Assembly (NCBI RefSeq): GCF_003075415.1
Contig: NZ_QDAH01000009.1
Coordinates: 1-64,000 of the forward strand
Length of the DNA: 64,000 bases
Origin: Microvirga sp. KLBC 81
Lineage (GTDB): Bacteria; Pseudomonadota; Alphaproteobacteria; Rhizobiales; Beijerinckiaceae
Direction: 5' to 3'
Shown piece after piece: positions 1 to 8,716 of the stretch. Numbering within the stretch: position 1 is the first letter of the stretch; each line of letters starts with the position of its first letter. The notes under the pieces were generated by a model. It did not search any database, was not told where the DNA came from, and saw only the letters and a program-made list of their open reading frames with translations. Both the position numbers and the translations under genes were made by a program.

Positions 1-405
1 GACATGCTCTACATGGCCGGCGGCGGCCGCATCACCCGCGTGCACGGCCCGTTCTGCTCCGACGAGGAGGTCGAGAAGGTGGTGGCGCATCTCAAGCGCC
101 AGGGCCGGCCGCAATATCTCGAGGCGGTCACGGCCGACGAGGAGGAGGCGGGCGGGGCCGACGCGCCGGTGTTCGACCAGGGCGAGTTCGGCGCCCCCGG
201 GGGCGATCTGTACGATCAGGCGGTGGCGGTGGTGCTGCGCGACAAGAAGGCGTCGACGAGCTACATCCAGCGCCGGCTGCAGATCGGCTACAACCGCGCC
301 GCCTCACTGATGGAGCGGATGGAGCAGGAGGGCATCGTCGGGCCCGCCAACCACGCCGGTAAACGCGAAATCCTGCTGGAGAGCCCTCACGGCGGAGACG
401 ACTAG
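1..405 (+). CDS. ftsK: DNA translocase FtsK, C-terminal fragment
   Basis: This is the 3' end of an FtsK-type septal DNA translocase; the reading frame is open at the left edge, so the gene begins outside the window. The visible part has the end of the motor (MLYMAGGGRITRVHGPF) followed by an acidic linker and the winged-helix gamma domain near the C-terminus (LYDQAVAVVLRDKKAS, then IQRRLQIGYNRAASLMERME). In known FtsK proteins the gamma domain reads KOPS sequences and activates XerCD at dif. The TAG stop falls in a CTAG tetranucleotide at the edge of a palindromic repeat. The next gene, lolA, follows about 190 bp later on the same strand. Confidence 0.93.
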   Translation, partial: DMLYMAGGGRITRVHGPFCSDEEVEKVVAHLKRQGRPQYLEAVTADEEEAGGADAPVFDQGEFGAPGGDLYDQAVAVVLRDKKASTSYIQRRLQIGYNRAASLMERMEQEGIVGPANHAGKREILLESPHGGDD

Positions 406-449
406 AGCATTTTCCGGCGAAGTGGATCCGGTTCGCCGTCAGAAAATGC
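402..449. repeat. palindromic intergenic repeat (AGCATTTTC type)
   Basis: An imperfect palindrome starts at CTAG (402-405) with AGCATTTTC and closes with GAAAATGC at 449. It surrounds the GTGGATCCGG core also seen in other intergenic repeats of this window. The CTAG supplies the ftsK stop codon. Confidence 0.6.
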
Positions 450-464
450 GGCAGAACAAGAAAG

Positions 465-496
465 AGAGCCGATTTCACGCAAGGGGAATCGGCTCT
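465..496. terminator. 10-bp stem hairpin after ftsK
   Basis: AGAGCCGATT (465-474) pairs perfectly with AATCGGCTCT (487-496) around a 12-nt loop. There is no run of T after it, so it may be a transcript-end structure or another repeat rather than a classical intrinsic terminator. Confidence 0.45.
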
Positions 497-596
497 AGGC
501 CTATATAGATGGAACCTTGGCCGCGGCCCTGCGTCATCTTTCGGCGCTGCGCACAAGCGCGGCTGCAGTCATAGTGTCTATCGAAGGAAGGTTCGA

Positions 597-1550
597 ATGC
601 GTCTGTTCAGCTTTGCCGGTCTGATGACCGCGGCGTCCGCTCTTGCGGGCCCGCTGCCGGCTGCCGCGCAGACGCTGCCCATGGACATGATCCTGCCGCC
701 CAAGCGGCCGGTCAGCCAAGGATTCAATGCCTCCGCGCCATCGCTTCCGACCTCGTCCTTCCATCAGGCTTCCTCCACCGCGACGGGCCCGACCCCGGTC
801 AATGCCGCTGTTCAGCCTACCCGAGCCGCCATTGTGAGGCCGGTGAATGCCGAGCAGGTGCTCGCAGCCACTGCGCCCCTGCCTCCGGCCCGGCCGGCTT
901 TTGCTGAAACACCGACACCGCAGCCTTCCGAGGCCGAGCCCATCACCATCACGCCGAAGCCCATCGTGACGGCCTCCATGGGTCCGGTCGGCCAGGGCCA
1001 GCCCCTGCCGAACAGCGCCATCGTGGAGCGGGCGAACGCCTATTTCACCAATCTCAACACTCTCATCGCCGATTTCACTCAAGTTGGCGGCGACGGGCGG
1101 CGGATGGGCGGCACACTCTATCTTCAGCGGCCCGGCAAGGTGCGCTTCGAATACGATCCCCCGGCCACCCTCGAGGTGATCGCCGACGGTCGCTCGGTGG
1201 CCGTACGCGACCGGAAGCTCGCCACACAGGATCTCTATTCGATCTCCCAGACGCCGCTGAAATTCCTGCTGCGCGAGCGGGTCAGCCTCGGCCAGGACAT
1301 CAAGATCACCGGCATTACCAGCGAGCCCAACGCGGTACGCATCAACCTTGAGGACTCATCCACGCTCGGCGGTACCTCCCGGATCACGCTGTTCTTCGAT
1401 CCAGAGGTGCAGAACCTCAATCAGTGGCGCATCGTTGACGCGCAAGGGTTCCAGACCGTCGTGGTTCTGAACCAGGTCCAGAAGGGCCGCCGCATCGACC
1501 AAGACCTGTTCAGGATCCAGTACGAAGAGATCCGCGGCGACAACAAATAG
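597..1550 (+). CDS. lolA: outer-membrane lipoprotein carrier protein LolA, extended form
   Basis: LolA is the periplasmic chaperone that carries lipoproteins from LolCDE to the outer membrane. The 317-aa product starts with a signal peptide (about residues 1-25, ending PAAAQ). A Pro/Thr/Ala-rich stretch follows to about residue 140, then the LolA fold, recognisable at NAYFTNLNTLIADFTQ, GGTLYLQRPGKVRFEYDPP and TRITLFF-like strands. Typical LolA is near 200-220 aa, so the low-complexity N-terminal extension of roughly 100 residues is unusual in length. A GAAGGAAGG-like ribosome site precedes the ATG. The ftsK-lolA-xthA order is common in related bacteria. Confidence 0.88.
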   Translation: MRLFSFAGLMTAASALAGPLPAAAQTLPMDMILPPKRPVSQGFNASAPSLPTSSFHQASSTATGPTPVNAAVQPTRAAIVRPVNAEQVLAATAPLPPARPAFAETPTPQPSEAEPITITPKPIVTASMGPVGQGQPLPNSAIVERANAYFTNLNTLIADFTQVGGDGRRMGGTLYLQRPGKVRFEYDPPATLEVIADGRSVAVRDRKLATQDLYSISQTPLKFLLRERVSLGQDIKITGITSEPNAVRINLEDSSTLGGTSRITLFFDPEVQNLNQWRIVDAQGFQTVVVLNQVQKGRRIDQDLFRIQYEEIRGDNK

Positions 1551-1673
1551 CTGCTTCCTGCTGAACGCCTCGTCCGACCGCGAACCGGTCTCCACTTCGC
1601 CGGACAGGGCTTTCGATCTTCCCTCCGGCGCAAATCTGTCGTAGCCCGGGGAGGTCTCTCGAAGGACCTCCCC

Positions 1674-2486
1674 GTGAAACTCACCGTCTCTACCTGGAAC
1701 ATCAATTCCGTCCGCCTGCGCATCGACCAGGTCGAACGCTTCCTGAAGGACCGGCGGCCCGACGTCCTGTGCCTGCAGGAGACGAAGTGCCCGAACGACA
1801 AGCTGCCGATGAAGGAGCTGCAATCCTTCGGCTATCCGTTCGTCGTCCATATGGGCCAGAAGGGCTACAATGGCGTTGCGATCCTCTCGCGCTATCCGTT
1901 TTCGGAAACGAGCGTGATGGAGATGTGCGGCCGCCAGGATGCGCGCCACATCATGGTGACTCTCGGCCAGGCGAAGGCCGCCTCCGGCATCACGATCCAT
2001 AATTTCTACGTGCCCGCCGGCGGCGACATTCCCGATCCGGAGATGAATGAGAAATTCCGCCACAAGCTCGATTTTCTTAGCCAGATGCGCGCCTGGGGCT
2101 CGAAGGCGAAGCCCACGTCAAGTCCCGCGATTCTGGTGGGTGATCTCAACGTCGCGCCGCTCGAACACGATGTGTGGAGCCACAAGCAGCTTCTCGACGT
2201 GGTGAGCCACACGCCGGTCGAGACGCAAGCGCTTGAGGAACTGCGCCAGGAAGCCGGGTGGACCGACGCCATGCGCGCCATAAGGCCAGAGCCCGAAAAG
2301 ATCTATTCCTGGTGGAGCTACCGTTCCCCCGATTGGGCCGCCGCCGACAAGGGCCGCCGGCTCGATCACATCTGGATCTCGGATGGCTTGAAAGGCTCGC
2401 TGCGCTCCGTCGATGTCACCCGCGACACGCGCGGCTGGGAGCGTCCTTCCGACCATGCGCCGGTGACGATGGAATTGGAGCTGTAA
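1674..2486 (+). CDS. xthA: exodeoxyribonuclease III
   Basis: A 270-aa apurinic/apyrimidinic endonuclease and 3'-5' exonuclease of the EEP family, used in base excision repair. Family motifs are in order: NINSVRLR near the start, CLQETK (metal-binding Glu) near residue 36, GYNGVAILSR, VGDLNVAP (Asp/Asn catalytic pair), RRLDHIWIS and the terminal SDHAPV with the catalytic His. Length and motif spacing match full-length ExoIII. It lies about 120 bp after lolA on the same strand. Confidence 0.95.
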   Translation: MKLTVSTWNINSVRLRIDQVERFLKDRRPDVLCLQETKCPNDKLPMKELQSFGYPFVVHMGQKGYNGVAILSRYPFSETSVMEMCGRQDARHIMVTLGQAKAASGITIHNFYVPAGGDIPDPEMNEKFRHKLDFLSQMRAWGSKAKPTSSPAILVGDLNVAPLEHDVWSHKQLLDVVSHTPVETQALEELRQEAGWTDAMRAIRPEPEKIYSWWSYRSPDWAAADKGRRLDHIWISDGLKGSLRSVDVTRDTRGWERPSDHAPVTMELEL

Positions 2487-2591
2487 AAAACGCGCCTCAG
2501 ACATTCCCCGCAAGGCGTCAAGGATCACCGCTTTCGTCCCACAAGCTCGCCGCAAGCTAGGCTTTGTAAAAGGCAAATAAATTCAAAAGCC

Positions 2592-4688
2592 ATGCCTTGG
2601 GGCGAGCGGATGATTCTCAAATTACGATCGATCAAAAGCCGGGTCCTGCTGCTCGCGGGAGCGGGCTTTATCGGTGCCTGCATGGTTCTGACTTTCGCAG
2701 GCACGCAGATCATGATGCATGAGGGCCGGAACGATGCAATCCTCACGGTGAACGCTCTCCTCAACCAGTACAAGGGTCTCGCTCAGGCAGAAATCGGCCA
2801 TGCGATTTCCGCCGCAACGGTCACGAATTCGGCTGTCGAAGCCATCATCTACGATCAAAAGGTCGATCGGGACGAACTTGCCGAAGTCATCGCGAGAACC
2901 GTCGAGGGTCAACCCAATCTCATCGGCATGACGCTCGCTTTCGAGCCGGATGGCCTGGACAGGCACGACAAGGATTTTCTGGCCCATACCTATTCGGACC
3001 CGACCGGGCGCTTCGCCCCCTACTTCTACTGGACGAAGGACGGGAAGGTTTCCGTCGAGCCCATCAATCTGACGAAGCCGCAAGAGATCGAGAACTGGTA
3101 CACCAAGCCCCTGCGCGAGAACCGCAACCAGATCGTTCCGGCCTATACCTACAAGGTGGATGGCGAGGACGTGCTGATGTCGACGGTCAGCATCGTCGTG
3201 CGCCGCGACAAGAAACCGGTCGGCATCATCACCGCCGATTTGGCCCTCAACAAGATCTCGGAGGCCATCGGCGCGTTGAAGCCGTTCGGCGAAGGAACCG
3301 TGAGCCTGATCGGCTCAGGAGGGTTGTGGGTTGCCAGCAAGGACGCGCAGCTTCTCGGGAAGCCGGCCGATGACAAGGTCGTCGCTGAGTTGACGGAGAA
3401 GGCCAAGGCATCGTCGGCCGGTTTCGCGGACACGATGATCGAGGATGCCTCGGGCGAGGAGATCTATCGGGCCGTGGTCCCGGTGACCTTCCCCGGAATC
3501 GACGAGCCCTGGCTTCTGTCCATCTCGGTCCCGGCCGATGCGATGATTTCGGGCGCCATCGACGCCCGCAACCTGATGCTGCTGACGGCGGCAGGCCTGC
3601 TTGTCCTGGCGCTATTCGGTGCCTGGCTCGCGGCCCGCTCGCTCGCCACGCCGATCACGCGCATCACCGAAACCATGAAGACCCTCGCACGCGGCGACAC
3701 CAGCGTGAAAGTCACCGACATCGAACGCGTCGATGAAATCGGCGCGATGGCGGGTGCGGTTCAGGTGTTCAAGGACGCGTTGATCGCCAAGAAGGAAGCG
3801 GACGAAGCCGCCGCTTTCGAAGCCGAAGCCAAGATGCGCCGCGCGCAGGTGCTCGATCAGCTCACGAAGCAGTTCGAGGCCAATGTCTCCGTGCTCACGA
3901 GCGGTCTCTCTTCCGCCGCGACACAAATGGAATCGACCGCCCAGTCGATGACTTCGGTGGCGGATCAGACCACGAACCAGTCGGTAAGCGTTGCCTCGGC
4001 GGCCGAGCAGACGTCGGCCAATGTGCAGACGGTGGCGGCTGCCACCGAGGAGCTGTCGATCTCGATCCGCGAGATCGCCTCGCAGGTCGGCCAGTCCTCG
4101 CGCATTGCGGAACAGGCCGTATCGGACGCCCAGCGCACGAACGAGACCGTCCAGGCCCTGGCCGCCTCCGCCGAGCGCATCGGCGACGTGGTGCAGCTCA
4201 TCCGCACCATCGCGGCCCAGACGAACCTGCTCGCGCTCAACGCCACCATTGAGGCGGCGCGCGCCGGCGAGGCCGGCAAGGGCTTCGCGGTCGTGGCGAG
4301 CGAGGTGAAGCATCTCGCGACGCAGACCTCGAAGGCCACGGAAGAAATCTCGGCGCAGATCGGCTCGGTGCAGCAGGCAACCGCTGAGACCGTGCAGGCG
4401 ATCCAGAGCATCGCCCGCACGATTGCCGAGATGTCGCAGATCTCGGTGTCGATCTCGGCAGCCATGGAGGAGCAGGGCGCGGCGACCGCCGAAATCTCGC
4501 GCAACGTGCAGGAGGCCGCGCGCGGCACGGAAGCGGTCACCGGCAACATCAACGAGGTGCGTCAGGGCGCGGGCGAAACCGGCATGGCGGCCGCACAGGT
4601 GCTGACCTCGGCGCAGGAACTTGCGCGCCATTCCGAGACGCTCGGCCGCGAAGTCAGCTCGTTCCTGTCAGGCGTGAAAGCAGCGTAA
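2592..4688 (+). CDS. methyl-accepting chemotaxis protein
   Basis: A transmembrane chemoreceptor of up to 698 aa. TM1 is near residues 14-36, followed by a periplasmic dCache-like sensor (about 40-325), TM2 ([21 protein letters not shown], near 325-350), a HAMP segment with the PITRITETM sequence, and a long cytoplasmic signalling coiled coil. The hairpin tip is canonical ([19 protein letters not shown], then [15 protein letters not shown]), where CheA and CheW dock. No other chemotaxis genes are nearby, so it is a stand-alone receptor; its ligand cannot be read from the sequence. An in-frame ATG at 2610 is an equally plausible start, because neither has a strong ribosome site. Confidence 0.93.
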   Translation: MPWGERMILKLRSIKSRVLLLAGAGFIGACMVLTFAGTQIMMHEGRNDAILTVNALLNQYKGLAQAEIGHAISAATVTNSAVEAIIYDQKVDRDELAEVIARTVEGQPNLIGMTLAFEPDGLDRHDKDFLAHTYSDPTGRFAPYFYWTKDGKVSVEPINLTKPQEIENWYTKPLRENRNQIVPAYTYKVDGEDVLMSTVSIVVRRDKKPVGIITADLALNKISEAIGALKPFGEGTVSLIGSGGLWVASKDAQLLGKPADDKVVAELTEKAKASSAGFADTMIEDASGEEIYRAVVPVTFPGIDEPWLLSISVPADAMISGAIDARNLMLLTAAGLLVLALFGAWLAARSLATPITRITETMKTLARGDTSVKVTDIERVDEIGAMAGAVQVFKDALIAKKEADEAAAFEAEAKMRRAQVLDQLTKQFEANVSVLTSGLSSAATQMESTAQSMTSVADQTTNQSVSVASAAEQTSANVQTVAAATEELSISIREIASQVGQSSRIAEQAVSDAQRTNETVQALAASAERIGDVVQLIRTIAAQTNLLALNATIEAARAGEAGKGFAVVASEVKHLATQTSKATEEISAQIGSVQQATAETVQAIQSIARTIAEMSQISVSISAAMEEQGAATAEISRNVQEAARGTEAVTGNINEVRQGAGETGMAAAQVLTSAQELARHSETLGREVSSFLSGVKAA

Positions 4689-4696
4689 GGGCTTAA

Positions 4697-4779
4697 GCAC
4701 CGGACGTGAAAAGTGGAATGCACCTTTTGTCCGGTGCCTCATTTCTCAAGCGAGCGCATCGTTTGAAAACGATGCGCTC
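4697..4779. repeat. family A palindromic repeat, copy 1
   Basis: Two palindromes in tandem: GCACCGGAC (4697-4705) with GTCCGGTGC (4729-4737) around a GTGGA core, then GAGCGCATCGTTT with AAAACGATGCGCTC to 4779. It sits between the convergent chemoreceptor and CNB-domain genes. Confidence 0.65.
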
Positions 4780-4786
4780 AGATCCC

Positions 4787-5281
4787 TCACTCGTTATCCG
4801 AGGGTTTCGCAGGGACCTCCTCATCGTCGATCGCGATGAGCTTCTGGCGGACCCGCTCCAGGCCTTGAGTGAGGCGGGCGAGCTCCTCGGCCATGGCATC
4901 CTGCATGGCGGCCGCCGCATCGGGGAATTCTTCCAGCACGCGGCGCATGAGGCTCGGCGTGACGCGGATCACGGTGGAGGCTTCCTGGGCCGTCGCCGTG
5001 GCGGGCCGGGACATGCGGGTGAACAGGGCCGCTTGTCCGATCAGGGAGCCGGGACCGGCGACGAAGGCTGCGGGCGAGCCGTCCTCGCTGGCGTCGAGCG
5101 TGATGGCGCCCCGGCTCACCACATAACCGCCATCCGAGCGGTCGCCTTTGCGAAACAGCACGTCACCCTCACGAAGGCTCCGGGTTTCCGACGCAAAGGC
5201 CACGAGACGCAGGGCATCGCGCTCCAGCAGGTTGAACAGGGGAGCCCGGGACAGGATCGCGATATCGTCGTCGAGAGCCAT
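4787..5281 (-). CDS. cyclic nucleotide-binding domain protein
   Basis: A 164-aa Crp/Fnr-superfamily cNMP-binding domain without a DNA-binding helix-turn-helix. The N-terminal half shows the beta-roll pattern (LLERDALRLVAFASETRSLREGDVLFRKGD) and a phosphate-binding-cassette-like segment (GSLIGQAALFTRMSRPATATA). The C-terminus is helical and charged. It starts 4 nt after the stop of the response regulator gene, so the two are co-transcribed. Ligand and role are not known; a single-domain CNB partner of a two-component regulator is my inference from context. Confidence 0.85.
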   Translation of the reverse strand: MALDDDIAILSRAPLFNLLERDALRLVAFASETRSLREGDVLFRKGDRSDGGYVVSRGAITLDASEDGSPAAFVAGPGSLIGQAALFTRMSRPATATAQEASTVIRVTPSLMRRVLEEFPDAAAAMQDAMAEELARLTQGLERVRQKLIAIDDEEVPAKPSDNE

Positions 5282-5285
5282 GGTT

Positions 5286-5972
5286 CTATGGGATCAGCTT
5301 GTAGCCGCCAGGTTCGGTCACCAGGATTCGGGCATTGGAAGGATCGGCCTCGATTTTCTGGCGCAACCGATAGATATGCGTTTCCAGCGTGTGGGTGGTC
5401 ACGTTGGAATTATAGCCCCAGACCTCGGTGAGCAGCGTATCGCGCCCCACCACCGCCTGACCGGCGCGGTAGAGATAGCGCAGGATCGCGGTTTCCTTCT
5501 CCGTCAGCTTGAGCTTGGAGCCCTTCTCGTTGGTCAAAAGCTTGGAGCCTGGACGGAAGGTATAAGGCCCGATCTGGAACACCGCATCCTCGCTCGCCTC
5601 GTATTGGCGTAGCTGCGCACGGATTCGGGCCAACAGGACGGCGAACTTGAAGGGCTTCACCACGTAATCATTGGCGCCTGCCTCCAGGCCCATGACCGTA
5701 TCGTTGTCGGAGCCCTGGCCGGTGAGCATAATGATCGGGCTGCGAAAACCGTTCTGGCGCATGACCTTCACCGCCTCACGGCCATCCATGTCGGGCAGGC
5801 CCACATCCATGATGGCGAGATCGATCCGGTCGCCCTTCACCGCCTCGATGGCGGCAGAAGCCGTATCGACGGTGGTGACCTGGAACTCCTCATGGAGGCC
5901 CAACTGCTCGGCCAGGGTGTCGCGCAGGTCCTGATCGTCGTCCACGACGAGGAGGCGGCTGGCATTCGACAT
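5286..5972 (-). CDS. OmpR-family response regulator
   Basis: A 228-aa two-component response regulator. The receiver domain (about residues 5-120) has the acidic pocket (VVDDDQD), the phospho-acceptor Asp in AIMDVGLPDMDG, the Thr in MLTGQ and the Lys in VVKPF. The C-terminal winged helix (about 135-228) shows LTEKETAILRYLYR and TTHTLETHIYRLRQKIE. No histidine kinase is adjacent. It is the first gene of a pair with the CNB protein; a GAAGGG ribosome site precedes the ATG. It could correspond to a conserved alphaproteobacterial essential regulator such as CenR, but I cannot confirm that here. Confidence 0.92.
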   Translation of the reverse strand: MSNASRLLVVDDDQDLRDTLAEQLGLHEEFQVTTVDTASAAIEAVKGDRIDLAIMDVGLPDMDGREAVKVMRQNGFRSPIIMLTGQGSDNDTVMGLEAGANDYVVKPFKFAVLLARIRAQLRQYEASEDAVFQIGPYTFRPGSKLLTNEKGSKLKLTEKETAILRYLYRAGQAVVGRDTLLTEVWGYNSNVTTHTLETHIYRLRQKIEADPSNARILVTEPGGYKLIP

Positions 5973-6189
5973 CTCAAACCCTTCACACGATGAACAGCAT
6001 TAGCGCTGGGGCGGCTTTCGAGGAGCAAAGGCAAAGCCTGCTCCCATCCTTCAGGCATGATCCTCTTTGACGGTTAGGCTCTGTAAAGCCCTGCCGGCGC
6101 AAGCATTCTGCTTTCAGATCACGCTCGTTGCATTAGAGTAGTCATTCCCAGCTTGACAACAAGGGGCAGGCCCTGCCCTTCCACTGCCT

Positions 6190-6723
6190 ATGAAGCGTAC
6201 TCGCGTCAATGTCATCCGTGTCCACCGTTCCCCGCTCGACCACCGGCGGGGATGGCTCAGGGCCGGCAACCTCACGCTGCCCTGCGCCATCGGCCGCTCA
6301 GGGACGAGCCATGCGAAGCGCGAAGGTGACGGCGCCTCTCCGGTGGGTCGCTTTCGCCTGCTGCAGGCCTTCTACCGGGCCGACCATGGCCCCCGCCCCC
6401 GCACGGGCCTGAAGCTGCGCCCCATCCGTCCGACCGATGGATGGTCTGACGAGCCCCAAGACCGGCGCTACAACCGGCTCGTGCCGCTCCCCTGCCCCAC
6501 GAGCCACGAAAAGATGTGGCGCGACGACCATCTCTACGATGTGGTGATCGACATCGCCTGGAACCGAGGGCCCATCGTGAAAGGTCGCGGCAGCGCCATC
6601 TTCCTCCACCTCGCCCGCCCCGGCTTCCTGCCGACCGAAGGCTGCGTGGCGGTGGATCCGCGCATGATCCGGCGCCTGCTGGAACGGATCGGACCGCAGA
6701 CTCGGATCGAGATCGTGGGATAG
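6190..6723 (+). CDS. L,D-transpeptidase / YkuD-domain protein
   Basis: A 177-aa YkuD-type catalytic domain. The hallmark is a His in IFLHLARPGF followed about 13 residues on by TEGCVAVD, containing the catalytic Cys. Enzymes of this fold make 3-3 cross-links in peptidoglycan or attach proteins to it. No signal peptide is obvious: the N-terminus is Arg-rich (MKRTRVNVIRVHRSP), which is usual for the short proteobacterial YkuD subgroup. The gene converges with the DNA methyltransferase gene, with 6 bp between their stops. Confidence 0.85.
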   Translation: MKRTRVNVIRVHRSPLDHRRGWLRAGNLTLPCAIGRSGTSHAKREGDGASPVGRFRLLQAFYRADHGPRPRTGLKLRPIRPTDGWSDEPQDRRYNRLVPLPCPTSHEKMWRDDHLYDVVIDIAWNRGPIVKGRGSAIFLHLARPGFLPTEGCVAVDPRMIRRLLERIGPQTRIEIVG

Positions 6724-6729
6724 GGCGGA

Positions 6730-7683
6730 TCAGGCTTCGTCTCTCAGCCGCTTCCGGGCAATCTCGACATAAGCCTCTTCCGCTTCGAAGCCGATGAAGG
6801 AGCGGTTCAAGTCTTTCGCGGCGACCAGCGTCGTGCCGCTGCCGCAGAAGGGATCGAGCACGATCTGGCCTTCCTGCGTCGTGAGATCGATCAGCGCCTG
6901 CATCAGGCGCACGGGCTTTTGGGTCGGATGAAGCCCGCCTTCTTTCGGCATGAAGCCGAGATCAAGCACGTTCTCAGGGCCCGGGACGTATGTCAGCAGC
7001 GCATCCTGGTTGTATGCGCCGACGCCATGAACAAGCGCGTTGTCGGCAATCGTCGTGCCGATCTTGTACGGTTTCGTCAGCCACAGGATCGGCTCGAAGG
7101 TCGGGCGCAAATTGCCGACGCGCCAACCGTCCCATGTCTTCGCAGCTTCTGCATCGCCGCGACGTTCATAAACGGCGCTCAGGCGTTGCGCGCGATGCGG
7201 TGCGCGGGCGCGCATCCAGGCGAGCATGTCCTTGTAGGAGAAGCCCGAATCCTCCATCGCCGAAATGCAGCGATGCGCGAGGCGACGGCCTGCAAAGACG
7301 AGCGCCGAGCCTCCCGGCTTCAGCACGCGCAGCCATTCCGGCGCCCATGTGAGGCACCATTCGTAATATTCACGCGGAATGGCGCGATCCGCTTCGGACC
7401 AGCCGTTGATGGGCTTGCCGCGTTTCTTGAACACCGCGCCCGCCTTCGTCTGCGCAGGGCTGGCGCCGAGATAGGCGGAATTGGTGTTGGTGTGCAGCAC
7501 ATCCCAATCCTCGGCGCCGATGCCATAGGGGATGTCGCTGAGGATCAGATGCACGCTCTCGGACGGCAGAGATTTGATGAGATCGATCGAGTCGCCGGCA
7601 AGCACATCATCGAGCGGCAGCGCACGACCTCCAGCGTCGTTGGCCGGAACGATGCGACGGCATTTGGCTGTTGCTTGCGTCAC
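6730..7683 (-). CDS. orphan beta-class DNA methyltransferase
   Basis: A 317-aa SAM-dependent N6-adenine or N4-cytosine DNA methyltransferase. Motif IV near the N-terminus reads SDIPYG, with Ile in place of the usual first Pro of DPPY. The SAM-binding motif I is near the C-terminus (LDPFCGSGTTLVAA). This IV-before-I order defines the beta class. HPTQKPVRLMQALI, a typical pre-motif-I segment, is also present. No restriction endonuclease gene is adjacent, so it is an orphan. It does not resemble the GANTC methylase CcrM beyond shared motifs, and its target is unknown. Phage or plasmid origin is possible. Confidence 0.85.
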   Translation of the reverse strand: MTQATAKCRRIVPANDAGGRALPLDDVLAGDSIDLIKSLPSESVHLILSDIPYGIGAEDWDVLHTNTNSAYLGASPAQTKAGAVFKKRGKPINGWSEADRAIPREYYEWCLTWAPEWLRVLKPGGSALVFAGRRLAHRCISAMEDSGFSYKDMLAWMRARAPHRAQRLSAVYERRGDAEAAKTWDGWRVGNLRPTFEPILWLTKPYKIGTTIADNALVHGVGAYNQDALLTYVPGPENVLDLGFMPKEGGLHPTQKPVRLMQALIDLTTQEGQIVLDPFCGSGTTLVAAKDLNRSFIGFEAEEAYVEIARKRLRDEA

Positions 7684-7774
7684 TGAGAACTACTTCAGAC
7701 CCGGACGGATCTTACGAGAGTGGCAGGAGCACCGGTAGCGCGGAACGACACCCGCCCTGCCCGCTCCACATCAT

Positions 7775-8458
7775 TTATGCCGCAGGCTTCGAGCGCGCTC
7801 CAAAAATCGCGCTGCCGACCCGCACATGCGTTGCGCCGAGCTGGATCGCCTCGTCGAAATCGGCGCTCATGCCCATGGAGAGCACCGTCAAGCCGTGACG
7901 CTTGGCGATGGTGTTGAGGAGCGCGAAATGAGGCGACGGCGGATCCTGTGCCGGGGGGATGCACATGAGGCCTTCGACCTCGAGGCCATACTTCGTGCGG
8001 CAGGCCTCCAGGAAGGCGTCCACCTCACCGGGCGCGATGCCGCCCTTCTGGGGCTCCTCGCCCGTGTTCACCTGGACCAGCAGGCGCGGCTTCCTGCCCT
8101 GCTTGGCGATCTCCCGCGCGAGCGCTTCGGCGAGCGAAGGCCGGTCGAGGGTGTGGATCACGTCGAAGAGCTCCACCGCTTCCTTGGCCTTGTTGGATTG
8201 GAGCGGGCCGATCATGTGGAGCTCCACATCCGGGTAGCGCTTGCGCAGTTCGGGCCACTTGGCCTTGGCCTCCTGGACGTAGTTCTCACCGAAAACCCGC
8301 TGGCCTGCGGCGAGAACCGGCTCGATGGCGTTCCTCGAGAAGGTCTTGGAGACGGCCACCAGCGTGATGCCCGAGGGGGCGCGGTCGTAGTCCGACGCGG
8401 CGCGGCGGATTGCCTCCCGCACCTCTCTTAAGGCCTCGACCGCATCGTTCTCGCTCAT
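7775..8458 (-). CDS. YggS-family pyridoxal phosphate homeostasis protein
   Basis: A 227-aa TIM-barrel PLP-binding protein (YggS/PROSC family) that helps keep free pyridoxal phosphate in balance; no catalytic reaction is firmly established for the family. The PLP lysine is in LVAVSKTF near residue 33, and other family motifs are FGENYVQEAKAKWPEL, HMIGPLQSNKAKEAVELFD, VNTGEEPQKGG and LSMGMSADFDEAIQLGATHVRVGSAIFG. It is divergent from leuS across a repeat-filled gap. Confidence 0.94.
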   Translation of the reverse strand: MSENDAVEALREVREAIRRAASDYDRAPSGITLVAVSKTFSRNAIEPVLAAGQRVFGENYVQEAKAKWPELRKRYPDVELHMIGPLQSNKAKEAVELFDVIHTLDRPSLAEALAREIAKQGRKPRLLVQVNTGEEPQKGGIAPGEVDAFLEACRTKYGLEVEGLMCIPPAQDPPSPHFALLNTIAKRHGLTVLSMGMSADFDEAIQLGATHVRVGSAIFGARSKPAA

Positions 8459-8476
8459 GGACGTCCTCTCCTGCTT

Positions 8477-8590
8477 CTGTCATCCCCGGCCGGAGATGGC
8501 TTGAAGCCATCGGACGGGAAGGGGATCCACGATCAAGCGTATCGCCATGGATCCCCTTCCCGGCCCTTTCGGGCCGCCGAGGATGACAGG
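8477..8590. repeat. family D intergenic palindrome (GTCATCC...GGATGAC)
   Basis: A long imperfect palindrome runs from TGTCATCCCC to GAGGATGACA, with GGAAGGGGATCC and GGATCCCCTTCC as the inner arms. It occupies much of the yggS-leuS intergenic region. Similar ends occur at 41083, 57945 and 59453. Confidence 0.6.
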
Positions 8591-8716
8591 GCGAGCGAAA
8601 CTTGACCGCCTCTCGCGCGCGAAACCGTTGACCGCGCGGGAGAGCTGTGTCCTAGTCCGCCGCAACGTGGCGGCGCAAGCCGCTTGAATCTCGAACCGAC
8701 GGATGATTGACGAAAA

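Noticed and set aside
3612..4631. Long reverse-strand frames opposite the chemoreceptor signalling domain
   Set aside because: The product is Arg/Gly/His-rich with no family pattern, as expected from the complement of a GC-rich gene.
8459..8716. A T-box or leader regulatory RNA upstream of leuS
   Set aside because: The region is a family D palindromic repeat and no T-box sequence (GGTGG near a stem) is visible.
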